Shown in pieces: positions 46,208 to 54,793 of a stretch of DNA of 56,375 bases (the stretch's first letter is position 1; every line of letters begins with the position of its first letter). A model generated the notes under the pieces. That model was not told where the DNA came from. It ran no database searches and saw only the letters and a program-made list of their open reading frames with translations. Position numbers and translations under genes: made by a program. Source of the DNA: an uncultured Eubacteriales bacterium (GTDB taxonomy: Bacteria > Bacillota > Clostridia > Lachnospirales > Lachnospiraceae); contig ONED01000030.1 of NCBI GenBank assembly GCA_900316755.1, positions 1-56,375 on the forward strand, in the 5' to 3' direction.

Positions 46208-47755
46208 CTACTCACCGATATTAGCTAACCATGTATTCTTATAATTACTTTCCACTTTATCAAGCAATTTCTCCCATGCCTGCGTTGCATTTAATCTGTC
46301 TGTTGCGTTGTTTGCACAGAATTTATCAAATAAGTTAAGTCCTGCATAAGCTGTAGCTCCTCCTAAGTAAAAGATCTTATGTTGTCCTTTGATATAAGTT
46401 GTTGCCGTCTGCTCCGCTGTCTCTACAAGATGGGCATTTGCTTTTTCAAAATCATTCCAGTCTGAAATATCAATTTCTCCAGAATCTAGTGAAAGAGGAA
46501 GTGGCATATGCAATGTATCTGTATAAATCTTATAGCCTTCATCTGAGTATATGAATTTAATAAATTCTTTTGCTCCTTCTTTTGCATTAGAATATGTAGG
46601 AATGAACATTGAATGTCCTGAATAGTTGCTAGAAATCGTATTTCTTGCCTTTCTTACACATTCCCAATCACTTGCTGAAATTACAAGATCATCTACTTGA
46701 TAGGCATCTCCAGTCTGGTACTCAGAAATATCTTTGTCTCCATCTGTAACAGCGTCGATAGCAGAAATAACTTTCCTTAATTCTACGTCACTTGTGATAG
46801 TATCCAATTTATCAATGATGCTAGATATAACAGGCGTTTTCATGATTTCAAAATCTTCTAATCCACCAACACTCTTCATCTCATTTGCAATCCAGCCACC
46901 AGTAACCATCATCGCACAGTCACCTTGCAAAAATTTTGTCTGCATCGTTGTAATTTCATATGTGTTTGATCCTGAAAGAACATAATCAGGTGTAAGAATT
47001 TTTTCCATTACTTTTAATACTTCGTAACGGCCGTCTTCTTTGGTAAAGATTGCTTTACTTGGGCTATTGCCATCTTCGTCTTTACATCCGTAAAAGTTAT
47101 TTACAAAGTAATCTTCTCCGTCATACTGCATTCTCCATATATCCGATACATATGTCCAATAACTTGCATTTTTAAAATGACAGAATGGGACTATGTCTTC
47201 GCCAAACAATGTATCGCACACATTTACTAATTCATTCGTAGTACGTGGAGCTGTATTGATTTCTGCTTGTTCGAATAACTTTTTGTTATATACGATACCC
47301 GTTGCAGCTCCACCATATGTTAATTCATATACATTCCCATCACTTGCCATTTCCAATTCCAGATAAGAAGGGTCAAATTTTTCACGAATTGTTTTGCTTT
47401 CTCCCTCTACTTGAGAATCCAACACATCATTCAATTGTTCTGAGTACTCATAATTGTATTCCGCATCTGACATATACAAATCAATGGTATCTGTATTTAC
47501 ATTACCAAATGGAGCTTTTACAGCGGTATGATCCGCAGAACTCTTTATAGTAACTGTATACTGTGGATATTTGTCTTCAAATGCTTCTACCATATTATTA
47601 AGCCAATCAATTCCAAGCCCTGAATGCCAATATGCAATTTCGATCTCCGTGTCAGAACCACCTTTTGCACTTTTACCATTTCCACAAGCCGTCATACTTG
47701 TAACACCAAGTGCTACTACCAGCGTTATTGCTAATACTTTTTTCATCTTTCTCAT
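46208..47755 (-). CDS. Sugar ABC transporter substrate-binding lipoprotein
   Basis: 515 residues with a lipoprotein signal (AITLVVALGVTSMTACGNG, lipobox TAC). It shows features of the family 1 sugar-binding proteins: IEIAYWHSGLGIDWLNNMVE, EKYPQY-like FEDKYPQYTVTI, GAATGIVYNKKLFEQAEI, and the C-terminal KEGAKEFIKFIYSDEGYKIY. It binds an oligosaccharide at the cell surface and passes it to the two permeases encoded just upstream. At 515 residues it is larger than maltose-type proteins (about 420), as often seen for complex oligosaccharides. Confidence 0.9.
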   Translation of the reverse strand: MRKMKKVLAITLVVALGVTSMTACGNGKSAKGGSDTEIEIAYWHSGLGIDWLNNMVEAFEDKYPQYTVTIKSSADHTAVKAPFGNVNTDTIDLYMSDAEYNYEYSEQLNDVLDSQVEGESKTIREKFDPSYLELEMASDGNVYELTYGGAATGIVYNKKLFEQAEINTAPRTTNELVNVCDTLFGEDIVPFCHFKNASYWTYVSDIWRMQYDGEDYFVNNFYGCKDEDGNSPSKAIFTKEDGRYEVLKVMEKILTPDYVLSGSNTYEITTMQTKFLQGDCAMMVTGGWIANEMKSVGGLEDFEIMKTPVISSIIDKLDTITSDVELRKVISAIDAVTDGDKDISEYQTGDAYQVDDLVISASDWECVRKARNTISSNYSGHSMFIPTYSNAKEGAKEFIKFIYSDEGYKIYTDTLHMPLPLSLDSGEIDISDWNDFEKANAHLVETAEQTATTYIKGQHKIFYLGGATAYAGLNLFDKFCANNATDRLNATQAWEKLLDKVESNYKNTWLANIGE

Positions 47756-47778
47756 CTTTTCTTATTCCATCCTTTCTA

Positions 47779-48645
47779 TTAACCTTTGATTCCACCTACT
47801 GATACATTGCTTGTAATTGTCTTATTAAAGACAATAAACAATATCAATGCAGGAATTACAATAATAATACATGCTGCAAATAGAATATCTAATCTCGCCC
47901 GATACATCATTTCCATATTAAACTGATACACTCCAACCGGAAGAGTTGGTAAGTTTGGTAAATATACCAAATGCGCTTCATAACTATTCCATACCTTAAT
48001 CCATCTTGTTAGAAATAAAGCACCAAAAATTGCACGCGCCTGAGGAAGCATGACTTTAAAATAAATTTGGAAGTGGCCAGCACCATCCATCATTGCCGCC
48101 TCTGCATATGTCCATGATAAGTTCTTAAAGAATGCCATGTAATACAAAAACATCATATTAAATCCACTTGCTGATGTAATTACTTGCGCATAAGAATCAA
48201 TAACTCCTAGGTTGGCATACAACTCATATACAGCCCCTGAATTTCCGTATATTGGAAGTGTAATAATAATTAATGTTATTGTGTACACTAAACCACTTCC
48301 TTTAAATTTGTACTTTGAACAGGCATATGCTAACGTACACGCTGTAAATTGCAAAAGGAGTGCATCCATAACAGAGAACCACACACTGTTTGCAAACATA
48401 CTCAAAAATCCTTTTCCATTAATTTCAAATGTTTTGAAAACTTCTATGTAATGTTCAAAATGCCATTCTTCCGGCAAAGAAAACGGATTCATTACTATCT
48501 CGGTATGTGTCTTACATCCGGAAATAAATGACCAAACCAATATGTAAATATAGCTCAGTGATACCGCTAAAAACAGAAGAGATACTAATGAGTACAATAT
48601 AATCTGACTTGGCGATTTTCGTTTTGTCCATTTTAATCCTCTCAT
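47779..48645 (-). CDS. Carbohydrate ABC transporter permease (MalG type)
   Basis: 288 residues with six membrane segments and the cytoplasmic EAA loop YAEAAMMDGAGHFQIYFKVMLP, where the ATPase docks. This is the second permease of the importer. GGAGGG lies seven bases before ATG 48645; the TTG just before it is ignored. It is followed by the binding-protein gene. No ATPase gene occurs in the locus. Confidence 0.92.
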   Translation of the reverse strand: MRGLKWTKRKSPSQIILYSLVSLLFLAVSLSYIYILVWSFISGCKTHTEIVMNPFSLPEEWHFEHYIEVFKTFEINGKGFLSMFANSVWFSVMDALLLQFTACTLAYACSKYKFKGSGLVYTITLIIITLPIYGNSGAVYELYANLGVIDSYAQVITSASGFNMMFLYYMAFFKNLSWTYAEAAMMDGAGHFQIYFKVMLPQARAIFGALFLTRWIKVWNSYEAHLVYLPNLPTLPVGVYQFNMEMMYRARLDILFAACIIIVIPALILFIVFNKTITSNVSVGGIKG

Positions 48646-48657
48646 CAATTGTCCCTC

Positions 48658-49569
48658 CTAAAATTCTACTTCTTCAAATGCTTTATCGGTCCATTTACGA
48701 ACGGTAATAGATAAAATCACCGCAATCGTTGTGAGTACTAATCCCGCTGCTGACATATAGTTAAACACACCCGACTTATAAGAACCACCAGAACCGTTTA
48801 ATAACTGCATATACATCCATGAATCGATTGTATGCGTCCCGTATTCACCTCTGGTAAGCAACCATACCTGTCCACTGGAACCGAAGATACTGCAGGTCAA
48901 AAGAACCATTTGCAATGCTACTGTCGGCCACACCATCGGAACAATAATTTTGGTAAATTCTGTCCACCAAGTAACGCCGTCTATTTGTGCCGATTCCAAT
49001 ACATCAGTTGGTATTCTTGCAAAAGTCCCTCCCCAGATAATCAAATCTCCCGGGAAGCCCAACCATAACATATGAGCCCAAATTGTCCATTTTGCAAATC
49101 TACTATCAGAAAGTAATTCCGGCACTTTCTCTAGTCCCATTACATCGCCTATCCATTGTGCAATAAATCCATTTGGTCCAATTAAATTGGTAAAAACCAA
49201 GGAAACGCACACCGAAAAAACAATCATTGGTAAGAAAAATGCTACTCTGTAAAAACCTGCTCCCGGTATCTTTTTGTAAATAAAATAAGACACCAACACT
49301 TTAAACGGAAATACTGCTACTAATATCAAGAATGTAATCATAGTATTTTTAACAGCTTCCATAAATTGAGTTCCATTTATAACTTCTTTATACAAACGAA
49401 CAAAATGTTCCAACGTAAGTGCACCATTTAAATCTGTAAATGCCATTTTAATACTTGAAAAATTTGCCCCTAAATAGAAAATGATAAAATTCGCAACGGG
49501 CACTACTGTACAAAACAAAAGAAATATTATTCTTTCCCTCTCTGCCTTTTTTCTAGTTTTTTCCTGCAT
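48658..49569 (-). CDS. Carbohydrate ABC transporter permease (MalF/UgpA type)
   Basis: 303 residues with six membrane segments and the EAA loop LESAQIDGVTWWTEFTKIIV. It pairs with the MalG-type permease. The ATG at 49569 follows GAGGAAAC and overlaps the end of the upstream gene by 17 bases, so the importer is coupled to the surface-protein gene 49553-51286. Confidence 0.92.
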   Translation of the reverse strand: MQEKTRKKAERERIIFLLFCTVVPVANFIIFYLGANFSSIKMAFTDLNGALTLEHFVRLYKEVINGTQFMEAVKNTMITFLILVAVFPFKVLVSYFIYKKIPGAGFYRVAFFLPMIVFSVCVSLVFTNLIGPNGFIAQWIGDVMGLEKVPELLSDSRFAKWTIWAHMLWLGFPGDLIIWGGTFARIPTDVLESAQIDGVTWWTEFTKIIVPMVWPTVALQMVLLTCSIFGSSGQVWLLTRGEYGTHTIDSWMYMQLLNGSGGSYKSGVFNYMSAAGLVLTTIAVILSITVRKWTDKAFEEVEF

Positions 49570-51286
49570 CTTGTTTCCTCTTTCTGAATTGAATTATACT
49601 TATCGCCACAGTTCCGACTACCATAGCCGTACATGCAACACCTGTAACAATCAGTGCAATCATTCCATCATTTTGAGATAACATTTTTAATATTTCCCAA
49701 GAAGGTTCACCATCCCATGACGCATATAATGTCATGGACTCTGTTACAACCGAATTAAAATCATATGCTTTTCCTTCTGCATCAACCCACCCTAAGAACT
49801 TTCCTGTTCCATCTGTCGGATCTTCCGGCTGTGCAATCTGATATCCAGTCTGTGCATTAATGTTTTCTGTTGAGATTTCTTTACCGCCTACCTGCTTTGT
49901 CATAAATGTCACTTTATAGTCCCGCAAGCGAATATATTTATTTCCCTCTTCGTCGCGGAAAAACTCATACGCATATTCGTATTCGTCTGTCTGTTCACCT
50001 ACTGTAACACTAAGCACTCCATTCTCAATCTTATAAGTACCTTGTACAGACGTATCTCCTGTGACATCTTTTTGGATAACGTTAGATTCATCATTCAGAA
50101 TTACCATACTGTCATTCGCTTTACAGTAGTAAGTTGCAAAGCATTGTGAATAATCTTCCAACTCACCTACATGTGTTACCTTGACACCCTTATTAGTTTG
50201 GATACCTAAGTTATTTCCTTTTTCGTCATAACACTTTACATTGGTAAAATCCGCCGATACCTTACACTCTTGCCCAATCCACATAGCCACATAACCAAAC
50301 TTAGAGTCATATGTTCCGTAGTAGTTGGCAAAAGAGAAGTAATCCACTGCACCATTTGGCATTGTCCGTTTCACTAACACATCAAACTTTTCTTGGCCGC
50401 GTACAAATCTCACTACATAACTTGCGCCTTTCGTAATCAGCTTCGTTGGTTTCTCATCTGAATTAAGATCATAATTCAGATAACCCATGTTATTGCCATG
50501 CGGGAAATATGCCGTAGGTGCATTTGTAAATTCGGCACCACTCTGTGTGACACCTTTCGCATCTACATTACTGACAGTGTATTCTAGTGTGATAACATCA
50601 CTGTCTGTAAACTTGGAACTTCCAAAAGCCAAACATGCAACTTCACTGACTGAGAATGAATAGCTATGGTTGACGCTCTTCGTATTCATATCAGAAATCT
50701 TGATATTCATTGCCTTAGGTGCATAAATACCTAAGTCATTTCCCTTTTCATCATAGCATCGGATATTAGATAAACTAGCTGTCAAACTTTCGCCCTTAGT
50801 ACCGGTAAGCCAAACACCAAAATATGGGGCTTTCGTTTTTATTTCTCCTGCCGAAAAAGGAAATTGAATATAAGAACTTTCCGTTCCCTTCGCCTTTCCT
50901 GCTACATATTTGAGCCCACTTTCTGTTACTTCAAAGCGGAACAAATATGTCCATCCTTCTTCGCAGAGCAGAGATTCATTCGCATAGTGCATGCCGCCTT
51001 CCAAATAAGGAAAGGGTGCATCTTGATTTTTCGTCACTAACAAACCGCTTTGATTAGTATCATTCTTTTCCAAATCAGTTACGGTGTAGTGAAGAAAATA
51101 CTTATCTCCGACTTCCCATTTCACCGGTGTTTTATTCCCGATATAAATCTGCGTTGCATCACGGAAACTTGCTTCATAATCTACTGTGCTATGCTGAATG
51201 TTTTCTTCCGCATTTACATTGAACGAAGTAAGCAATAATAGTGTGCAAAACAACATACTTAATAATCGTTTAAACTTTACTTGCAT
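49553..51286 (-). CDS. Membrane-anchored surface protein with LamG-like and InlB-type repeats
   Basis: 577 residues. A signal peptide (LLSMLFCTLLLLTSFNVNAE) is followed by two related beta-sandwich regions, each ending with the phrase CYDEKGNDLGIYA or CYDEKGNNLGIQT. Then comes a Listeria-Bacteroides (InlB B) repeat (YQIAQPEDPTDGTGKFLGWV, MTLYASW), and last a C-terminal membrane helix (MIALIVTGVACTAMVVGTVA) with basic tail RKRKQ. It resembles the protein at 44645 in layout. It is the first gene of the locus; the ATG follows AAGGAGG. A role in binding the glycan at the surface is inferred from its position. Confidence 0.75.
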   Translation of the reverse strand: MQVKFKRLLSMLFCTLLLLTSFNVNAEENIQHSTVDYEASFRDATQIYIGNKTPVKWEVGDKYFLHYTVTDLEKNDTNQSGLLVTKNQDAPFPYLEGGMHYANESLLCEEGWTYLFRFEVTESGLKYVAGKAKGTESSYIQFPFSAGEIKTKAPYFGVWLTGTKGESLTASLSNIRCYDEKGNDLGIYAPKAMNIKISDMNTKSVNHSYSFSVSEVACLAFGSSKFTDSDVITLEYTVSNVDAKGVTQSGAEFTNAPTAYFPHGNNMGYLNYDLNSDEKPTKLITKGASYVVRFVRGQEKFDVLVKRTMPNGAVDYFSFANYYGTYDSKFGYVAMWIGQECKVSADFTNVKCYDEKGNNLGIQTNKGVKVTHVGELEDYSQCFATYYCKANDSMVILNDESNVIQKDVTGDTSVQGTYKIENGVLSVTVGEQTDEYEYAYEFFRDEEGNKYIRLRDYKVTFMTKQVGGKEISTENINAQTGYQIAQPEDPTDGTGKFLGWVDAEGKAYDFNSVVTESMTLYASWDGEPSWEILKMLSQNDGMIALIVTGVACTAMVVGTVAISIIQFRKRKQDAGKN

Positions 51287-51386
51287 TTAAACAACCCTCC
51301 TTGTGCATATTTGTATAATTATGTTTTAATTTTATCATTTCTTCTTGAATATTACTTGTCTTATTTTTTTTATTTGTGTGTTTTTT

Positions 51387-51401
51387 TACAATCGCTTCCA
51401 A
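51387..51401 (-). promoter_or_regulatory. Candidate cre site (CcpA operator)
   Basis: TTGGAAGCGATTGTA on the minus strand fits the cre consensus WTGNAANCGNWNNCW at all but one defined position (T for C near the end). It lies about 100 bases before the first gene of the locus, a fitting place for carbon catabolite repression. Confidence 0.5.
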
Positions 51402-51516
51402 CATCTTCCATATCCCATTTGCCTCTTAATACAAGTTTATTTCTCGAAATTCTGCATTTTGTTTTTGTCTTTTTTTTTGATTTAAATGAATTCTTTTGTA
51501 TTTTTTTATAAATAAA

Positions 51517-51545
51517 TTGCATTTTGACAATCGTTATGAGATAAT
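51517..51545 (+). promoter_or_regulatory. Probable sigma-A promoter of the AraC-type gene
   Basis: -35 TTGCAT (51517-51522), 17-base spacer, -10 GATAAT (51540-51545). The start codon follows 32 bases later, with GAGGTG at 51564-51569. Confidence 0.6.
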
Positions 51546-51577
51546 GATTTTATCAAATTTTATGAGGTGACAAATAT

Positions 51578-52417
51578 ATGCAAAAAAGTTCTCTCCTTAC
51601 ATACTGTTTTCAAGAATTAGAGCGTATTACAGATAATTATTCAGGATTTACTTTTACATCTATCAGCAGTCTTTTGCATCATCACAAGGATTTCTACGAA
51701 TTGATTTTGGTGACAAAAGGGGAATGGCAGCACACAATAGGCAATACAACTACCATCCTACCAACTGGTTCCTTACTTCTCTTCAAACCTGGTTGCACAC
51801 ATGTCATCTTTTCAGAAACAACAAATAATACACATCTGGTCTTTGGTGTTAAGAAGGAGTATTTTGATGAATTCATAATGCGCTCATTTCCGAGTTTTAA
51901 TCTTGAACAACTACCAGACTGTCTTACAAAACCTATCTCAATAGAAAAGCGAAAATATATTGAGTATTTAGCCAAAATGATACGCGAATCTTCCGGTTCA
52001 CCGCAGATTATGGCGGACGAGGTACTATTTTCTTGTATATCAGACTTTATATATAGCACCCAAAATCCGAGCCAAAACACCTATATTTTAGATATCATCC
52101 AAAAGTTGAACAGTTACATTTACCTAAATGATTCTGTAACGGATATTTGCAGTCATTATCCTATAGCACGCTCCACTCTGTTACATCAATTTAAGGATGC
52201 AACAGGTATGACAGTCGTACAATATAAAGCACAGCAAAAATTGAATTACGCGTGTCATCTTTTGAAACATTCGACAATATCAGTCAGTGGCCTTGCTAGT
52301 CAATTACAATACGACAGTCTCAGTTACTTTGTACGTTTATTCAAAAGAACATACGGTATGACGCCAACCGAATATCGTAAATCTTTTTCCAATCCATCAG
52401 GAAACAAAACTTTTTAA
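51578..52417 (+). CDS. AraC-family transcriptional regulator
   Basis: 279 residues: an N-terminal cupin sensing domain (about 25-100; HHKDFYELILVTKGEWQH, LPTGSLLLFKPGCTHVIF) and a C-terminal pair of helix-turn-helix motifs (about 180-275; DICSHYPIARSTLLHQFKDA, GLASQLQYDSLSYFVRLFKR with YGMTPTEYRKS). Proteins of this build usually bind a sugar and activate the neighbouring operon. It is the only plus-strand gene and is divergent from the utilisation locus, so it is the likely regulator of that locus. Confidence 0.92.
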   Translation: MQKSSLLTYCFQELERITDNYSGFTFTSISSLLHHHKDFYELILVTKGEWQHTIGNTTTILPTGSLLLFKPGCTHVIFSETTNNTHLVFGVKKEYFDEFIMRSFPSFNLEQLPDCLTKPISIEKRKYIEYLAKMIRESSGSPQIMADEVLFSCISDFIYSTQNPSQNTYILDIIQKLNSYIYLNDSVTDICSHYPIARSTLLHQFKDATGMTVVQYKAQQKLNYACHLLKHSTISVSGLASQLQYDSLSYFVRLFKRTYGMTPTEYRKSFSNPSGNKTF

Positions 52418-52607
52418 ATGAAGTTTGCCACAATGAGTAAGCGTGTCAAAAGTTCACTAAAAAAAAGTTCCCAAAAAATTATGAACAAAAACATTTACTT
52501 GGAATTCCCCTGCTATTGAGAACATTTTTCTATTTTTTATATCTATAAAGAATCTCGTCCAAATACACCAGTAAATGTAATTGTTCTGTGATAGAATAAT
52601 TCTTCCA

Positions 52608-52682
52608 GTAGGTATTTCACTTGACCTGTCACTGTGACCAGTACCACCTGTTACTCAAGGGGTGTAGTTTTGCACCACCTAC
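52608..52682 (-). other. Potentially structured intergenic segment
   Basis: The gap 52418-52712 has no gene. In it, on the minus strand, GTAGGT and ACCTAC (75 bases apart at the ends) can close a multi-hairpin: GGTG..ACACC and the perfect GTCAC-A-GTGAC lie inside. It directly follows the stop of the gene at 52713. It could be a 3' structure of that transcript or the end of the mobile region. No clear intrinsic terminator with T-run was seen for either neighbour. Confidence 0.35.
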
Positions 52683-52712
52683 TCCGCGCTTTGCCTTAAT
52701 CTAACTCTTTTG

Positions 52713-53246
52713 CTACTCCACAATCAAAATAATCGGAAACAACGTCGATACATGTCCTTCCACTGCATACTGAATCCCGATTGTACATTCATGTCTCCCC
52801 TTAGACAATTCCTTATTAAGTTCAATGCAATTCATCTCATATCCCGGAGCAATCTTTTTCGACTTATAGATACTCTCACCTTCTTCGTCGAATATCTCAA
52901 ACACGATAGAATCATGATTGTTCTCTACATTCTTGATATTGAATGACTTGCTTACCTTTCCTTCAAAAGTTGCCCTGGTAGAAAAGTTGACATTCATCAT
53001 CCCTTCTTCCACCAATGTATTGACCGCCTCCTGTTTCATAAAGTCTTCAATCTCGGTAATGGCATTCATGTTTTTCTCAAACTCTGTTACGAATTCCTCT
53101 ATTTCTTCTACTGCTTTTTTGTTATGATAATCCACCGCACAACGAACACCTATTGACATTATTAAGAGGATTACGACGACCAAGATAATCTTGGTCGCTG
53201 GCCTGCGCTTATTGTTTGTCTTTTCTGCTTGTTTTCTATCAGTCAT
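52713..53246 (-). CDS. Membrane-anchored extracellular protein of unknown function
   Basis: 177 residues. A basic start (MTDRKQAEKTNNKRRPATK) and one membrane segment (IILVVVILLIMSIGVRCAV) precede a helical stretch rich in Glu and Asn, then a beta-rich domain (RATFEGKVSKSFNIKNVENN, IYKSKKIAPGYEMNCIELNK, RHECTIGIQYAVEG). The end resembles beta-sandwich domains of surface proteins. No family was recognised. It follows the secreted protein gene 53264-53809 by 17 bases, so they likely act together. Confidence 0.6.
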   Translation of the reverse strand: MTDRKQAEKTNNKRRPATKIILVVVILLIMSIGVRCAVDYHNKKAVEEIEEFVTEFEKNMNAITEIEDFMKQEAVNTLVEEGMMNVNFSTRATFEGKVSKSFNIKNVENNHDSIVFEIFDEEGESIYKSKKIAPGYEMNCIELNKELSKGRHECTIGIQYAVEGHVSTLFPIILIVE

Positions 53247-53263
53247 ATTTCCATCCCCTACAT

Positions 53264-53809
53264 CTAGTTATAAGCAAATTTTAGTTGCATGGAAAATGCT
53301 CTATGCGAAGGCAGTGCAGTTTCAAATGCACCTCTTTCCACCATAAACTCCAGTACCTGACTTTCACCACTTGTCAATCTGATTTCTTCTTCAGTAAACG
53401 TTGCTGCACCGGTTTGTGTTGTCTGCGGTTCTACCAATTTCACCTCACCCGGTTTTCCAACATAAAACTTGATTGATTTTGAATCATGTAGTAAAGCCTT
53501 CACATCTTCATTTTCCCCAAGTAGATGCCAACCGGAATTAGACGCACTCAAATATACTGATTCAAGATGCACACCTGCAAGCGTACTATTATTGGTAATT
53601 CTCCAGTTTGTTGGATATGTGTTCGTCCCATCATAGTTGAATACAATCGGTAATTCACTTGGTACAGTCATGTCTAAGTTGACATCTGTTTTTTGCACCT
53701 CAAATGACACGGTTACATCTGCTGCATTTGCTGAAATTGTTGCTCCAAATAATAATGTCATTGATAATACCATTGCTAAAACTACATTCATTTTCTTTGT
53801 CTTTCTCAT
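53264..53809 (-). CDS. Small secreted beta-rich protein
   Basis: About 181 residues from ATG 53809 (GAGGAG eight bases before). The signal peptide (MNVVLAMVLSMTLLFGATIS, ANA) is followed by a beta-sandwich-like body (VTVSFEVQKTDVNLDMTVPS, ELPIVFNYDGTNTYPTNWRI, LTSGESQVLEFMVERGAF). It recalls small fibre- or pilus-like surface proteins, but no family is certain. It is encoded between the lysozyme-like and the membrane-anchored protein genes, in a region with mobile-element features. Confidence 0.6.
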   Translation of the reverse strand: MRKTKKMNVVLAMVLSMTLLFGATISANAADVTVSFEVQKTDVNLDMTVPSELPIVFNYDGTNTYPTNWRITNNSTLAGVHLESVYLSASNSGWHLLGENEDVKALLHDSKSIKFYVGKPGEVKLVEPQTTQTGAATFTEEEIRLTSGESQVLEFMVERGAFETALPSHRAFSMQLKFAYN

Positions 53810-53826
53810 AATAATTTCTCCTCGTT

Positions 53827-54711
53827 TCAAATGTGCGATTCTATTAAATGTTTTGCAAAAATATAATGCTGAAGTACAAGCGAATCGTATTCTTCCACTT
53901 CAGAATTGTATTTTTGTAATGCGAGCCGGATATTCTCGATGTCTATTGGATTTTCTACTTCTGCTTCTATAAGGCAATCCTTTAATTCTAGAATTCCACA
54001 ATAGATGGAATATTCCGGCTCTAAGATTTCATTTGGTGCTCTTGGATATCTGACATTGTACTCACACTCGGAGCTTCCCATAGGATCTGTTCCCAATCCA
54101 CCACTCTCCTGCATCATAACTGCCTTGATAAGTTCCACGTACTCTGACATCCCATACTGGTCGGCATATTGTTGAATCAATGGCTCATAAGAAAGAACTT
54201 CAGAACTAAACAGTTCCGCTTGTTCAGACTCATCACCACCTGCTATAGCGAACCAAGCACCAAATAGTACAATTATCAGCAAAATAAAAACAGCCACCCA
54301 TCCTCCTGCAATAATCATTGATATTAGGGATTTGGTAGCTGTAAAAGTTGCCTTTACGACATTTACAATCGCCTTGGATGTTTCTTTGGTTGCTTTCTCT
54401 GTATTCTTTATTGTCTGCTTTGCTTTACGCATTGCCTGCTCTGTCTTCTTGGCAGATGCTTTTGCTGTTTGATACGCATTTCGTGTTTGATGCGGTATCT
54501 CTTTGATGACTCGCTCCGTGCCATATGCAACCTTTTCTTCTGCATATGATACCGGTGTTTGTGCATGGCGTTGTTGCTCTTGCATTTGTTCCTGTAGATT
54601 GCTTTCTTTGGCTCGCATGCTCGCTTGTCTCATGCGTTTCATTCCGTGTATGCTCTTATCTAGCACCTTGATGTCCTTGTAGTTTTCTCGTGTTTTGATT
54701 TCTCGGCTCAT
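53827..54711 (-). CDS. Membrane protein with lysozyme-like domain (conjugative-element type)
   Basis: 294 residues. An N-terminal cytoplasmic part rich in Lys, Gln and Ala (EQMQEQQRHAQ, KASAKKTEQAMRKAKQTIKN) is probably a coiled coil. One membrane segment (IIAGGWVAVFILLIIVLFGA) follows, and then an extracellular lysozyme-like domain: YEPLIQQYADQYGMSEYVEL, IKAVMMQESGGLGTDPMGSS with the probable catalytic glutamate, and NIRLALQKYN. This build matches the wall-opening proteins of Tn916- and Tn1549-like elements, which normally continue into an NlpC/P60 or CHAP domain; that domain is missing, so the protein is shorter than usual. AGGAGG lies seven bases before the ATG. Confidence 0.8.
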   Translation of the reverse strand: MSREIKTRENYKDIKVLDKSIHGMKRMRQASMRAKESNLQEQMQEQQRHAQTPVSYAEEKVAYGTERVIKEIPHQTRNAYQTAKASAKKTEQAMRKAKQTIKNTEKATKETSKAIVNVVKATFTATKSLISMIIAGGWVAVFILLIIVLFGAWFAIAGGDESEQAELFSSEVLSYEPLIQQYADQYGMSEYVELIKAVMMQESGGLGTDPMGSSECEYNVRYPRAPNEILEPEYSIYCGILELKDCLIEAEVENPIDIENIRLALQKYNSEVEEYDSLVLQHYIFAKHLIESHI

Positions 54712-54732
54712 CCTCTCACCTCCTAGTCACAT

Positions 54733-54774
54733 AAAAACAACCACTATGGAATGTGATTCATCACTCCATAATGG
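54733..54774 (-). terminator. Intrinsic terminator after the winged-helix gene
   Basis: CCATTATGGA pairs with TCCATAGTGG (nine of ten bases match), with inner GTGAT/ATCAC, followed on the minus strand by TTGTTTTTATG. It lies between the stop at 54794 and the start at 54711. Confidence 0.75.
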
Positions 54775-54793
54775 CTAGTTCAAACTTGATGTT

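Larger units (their letters stand above)
51287..51577. promoter_or_regulatory. Divergent control region of the utilisation locus
   Basis: A very A+T-rich 291-base gap between the first locus gene (minus) and the AraC-type gene (plus). It holds a cre-like site, the regulator's promoter, and two TTATGAG repeats 26 bases apart (51534 and 51560) that might bind the regulator. No good -35/-10 pair was found for the minus-strand operon, which would suit a promoter needing an activator. Confidence 0.5.
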
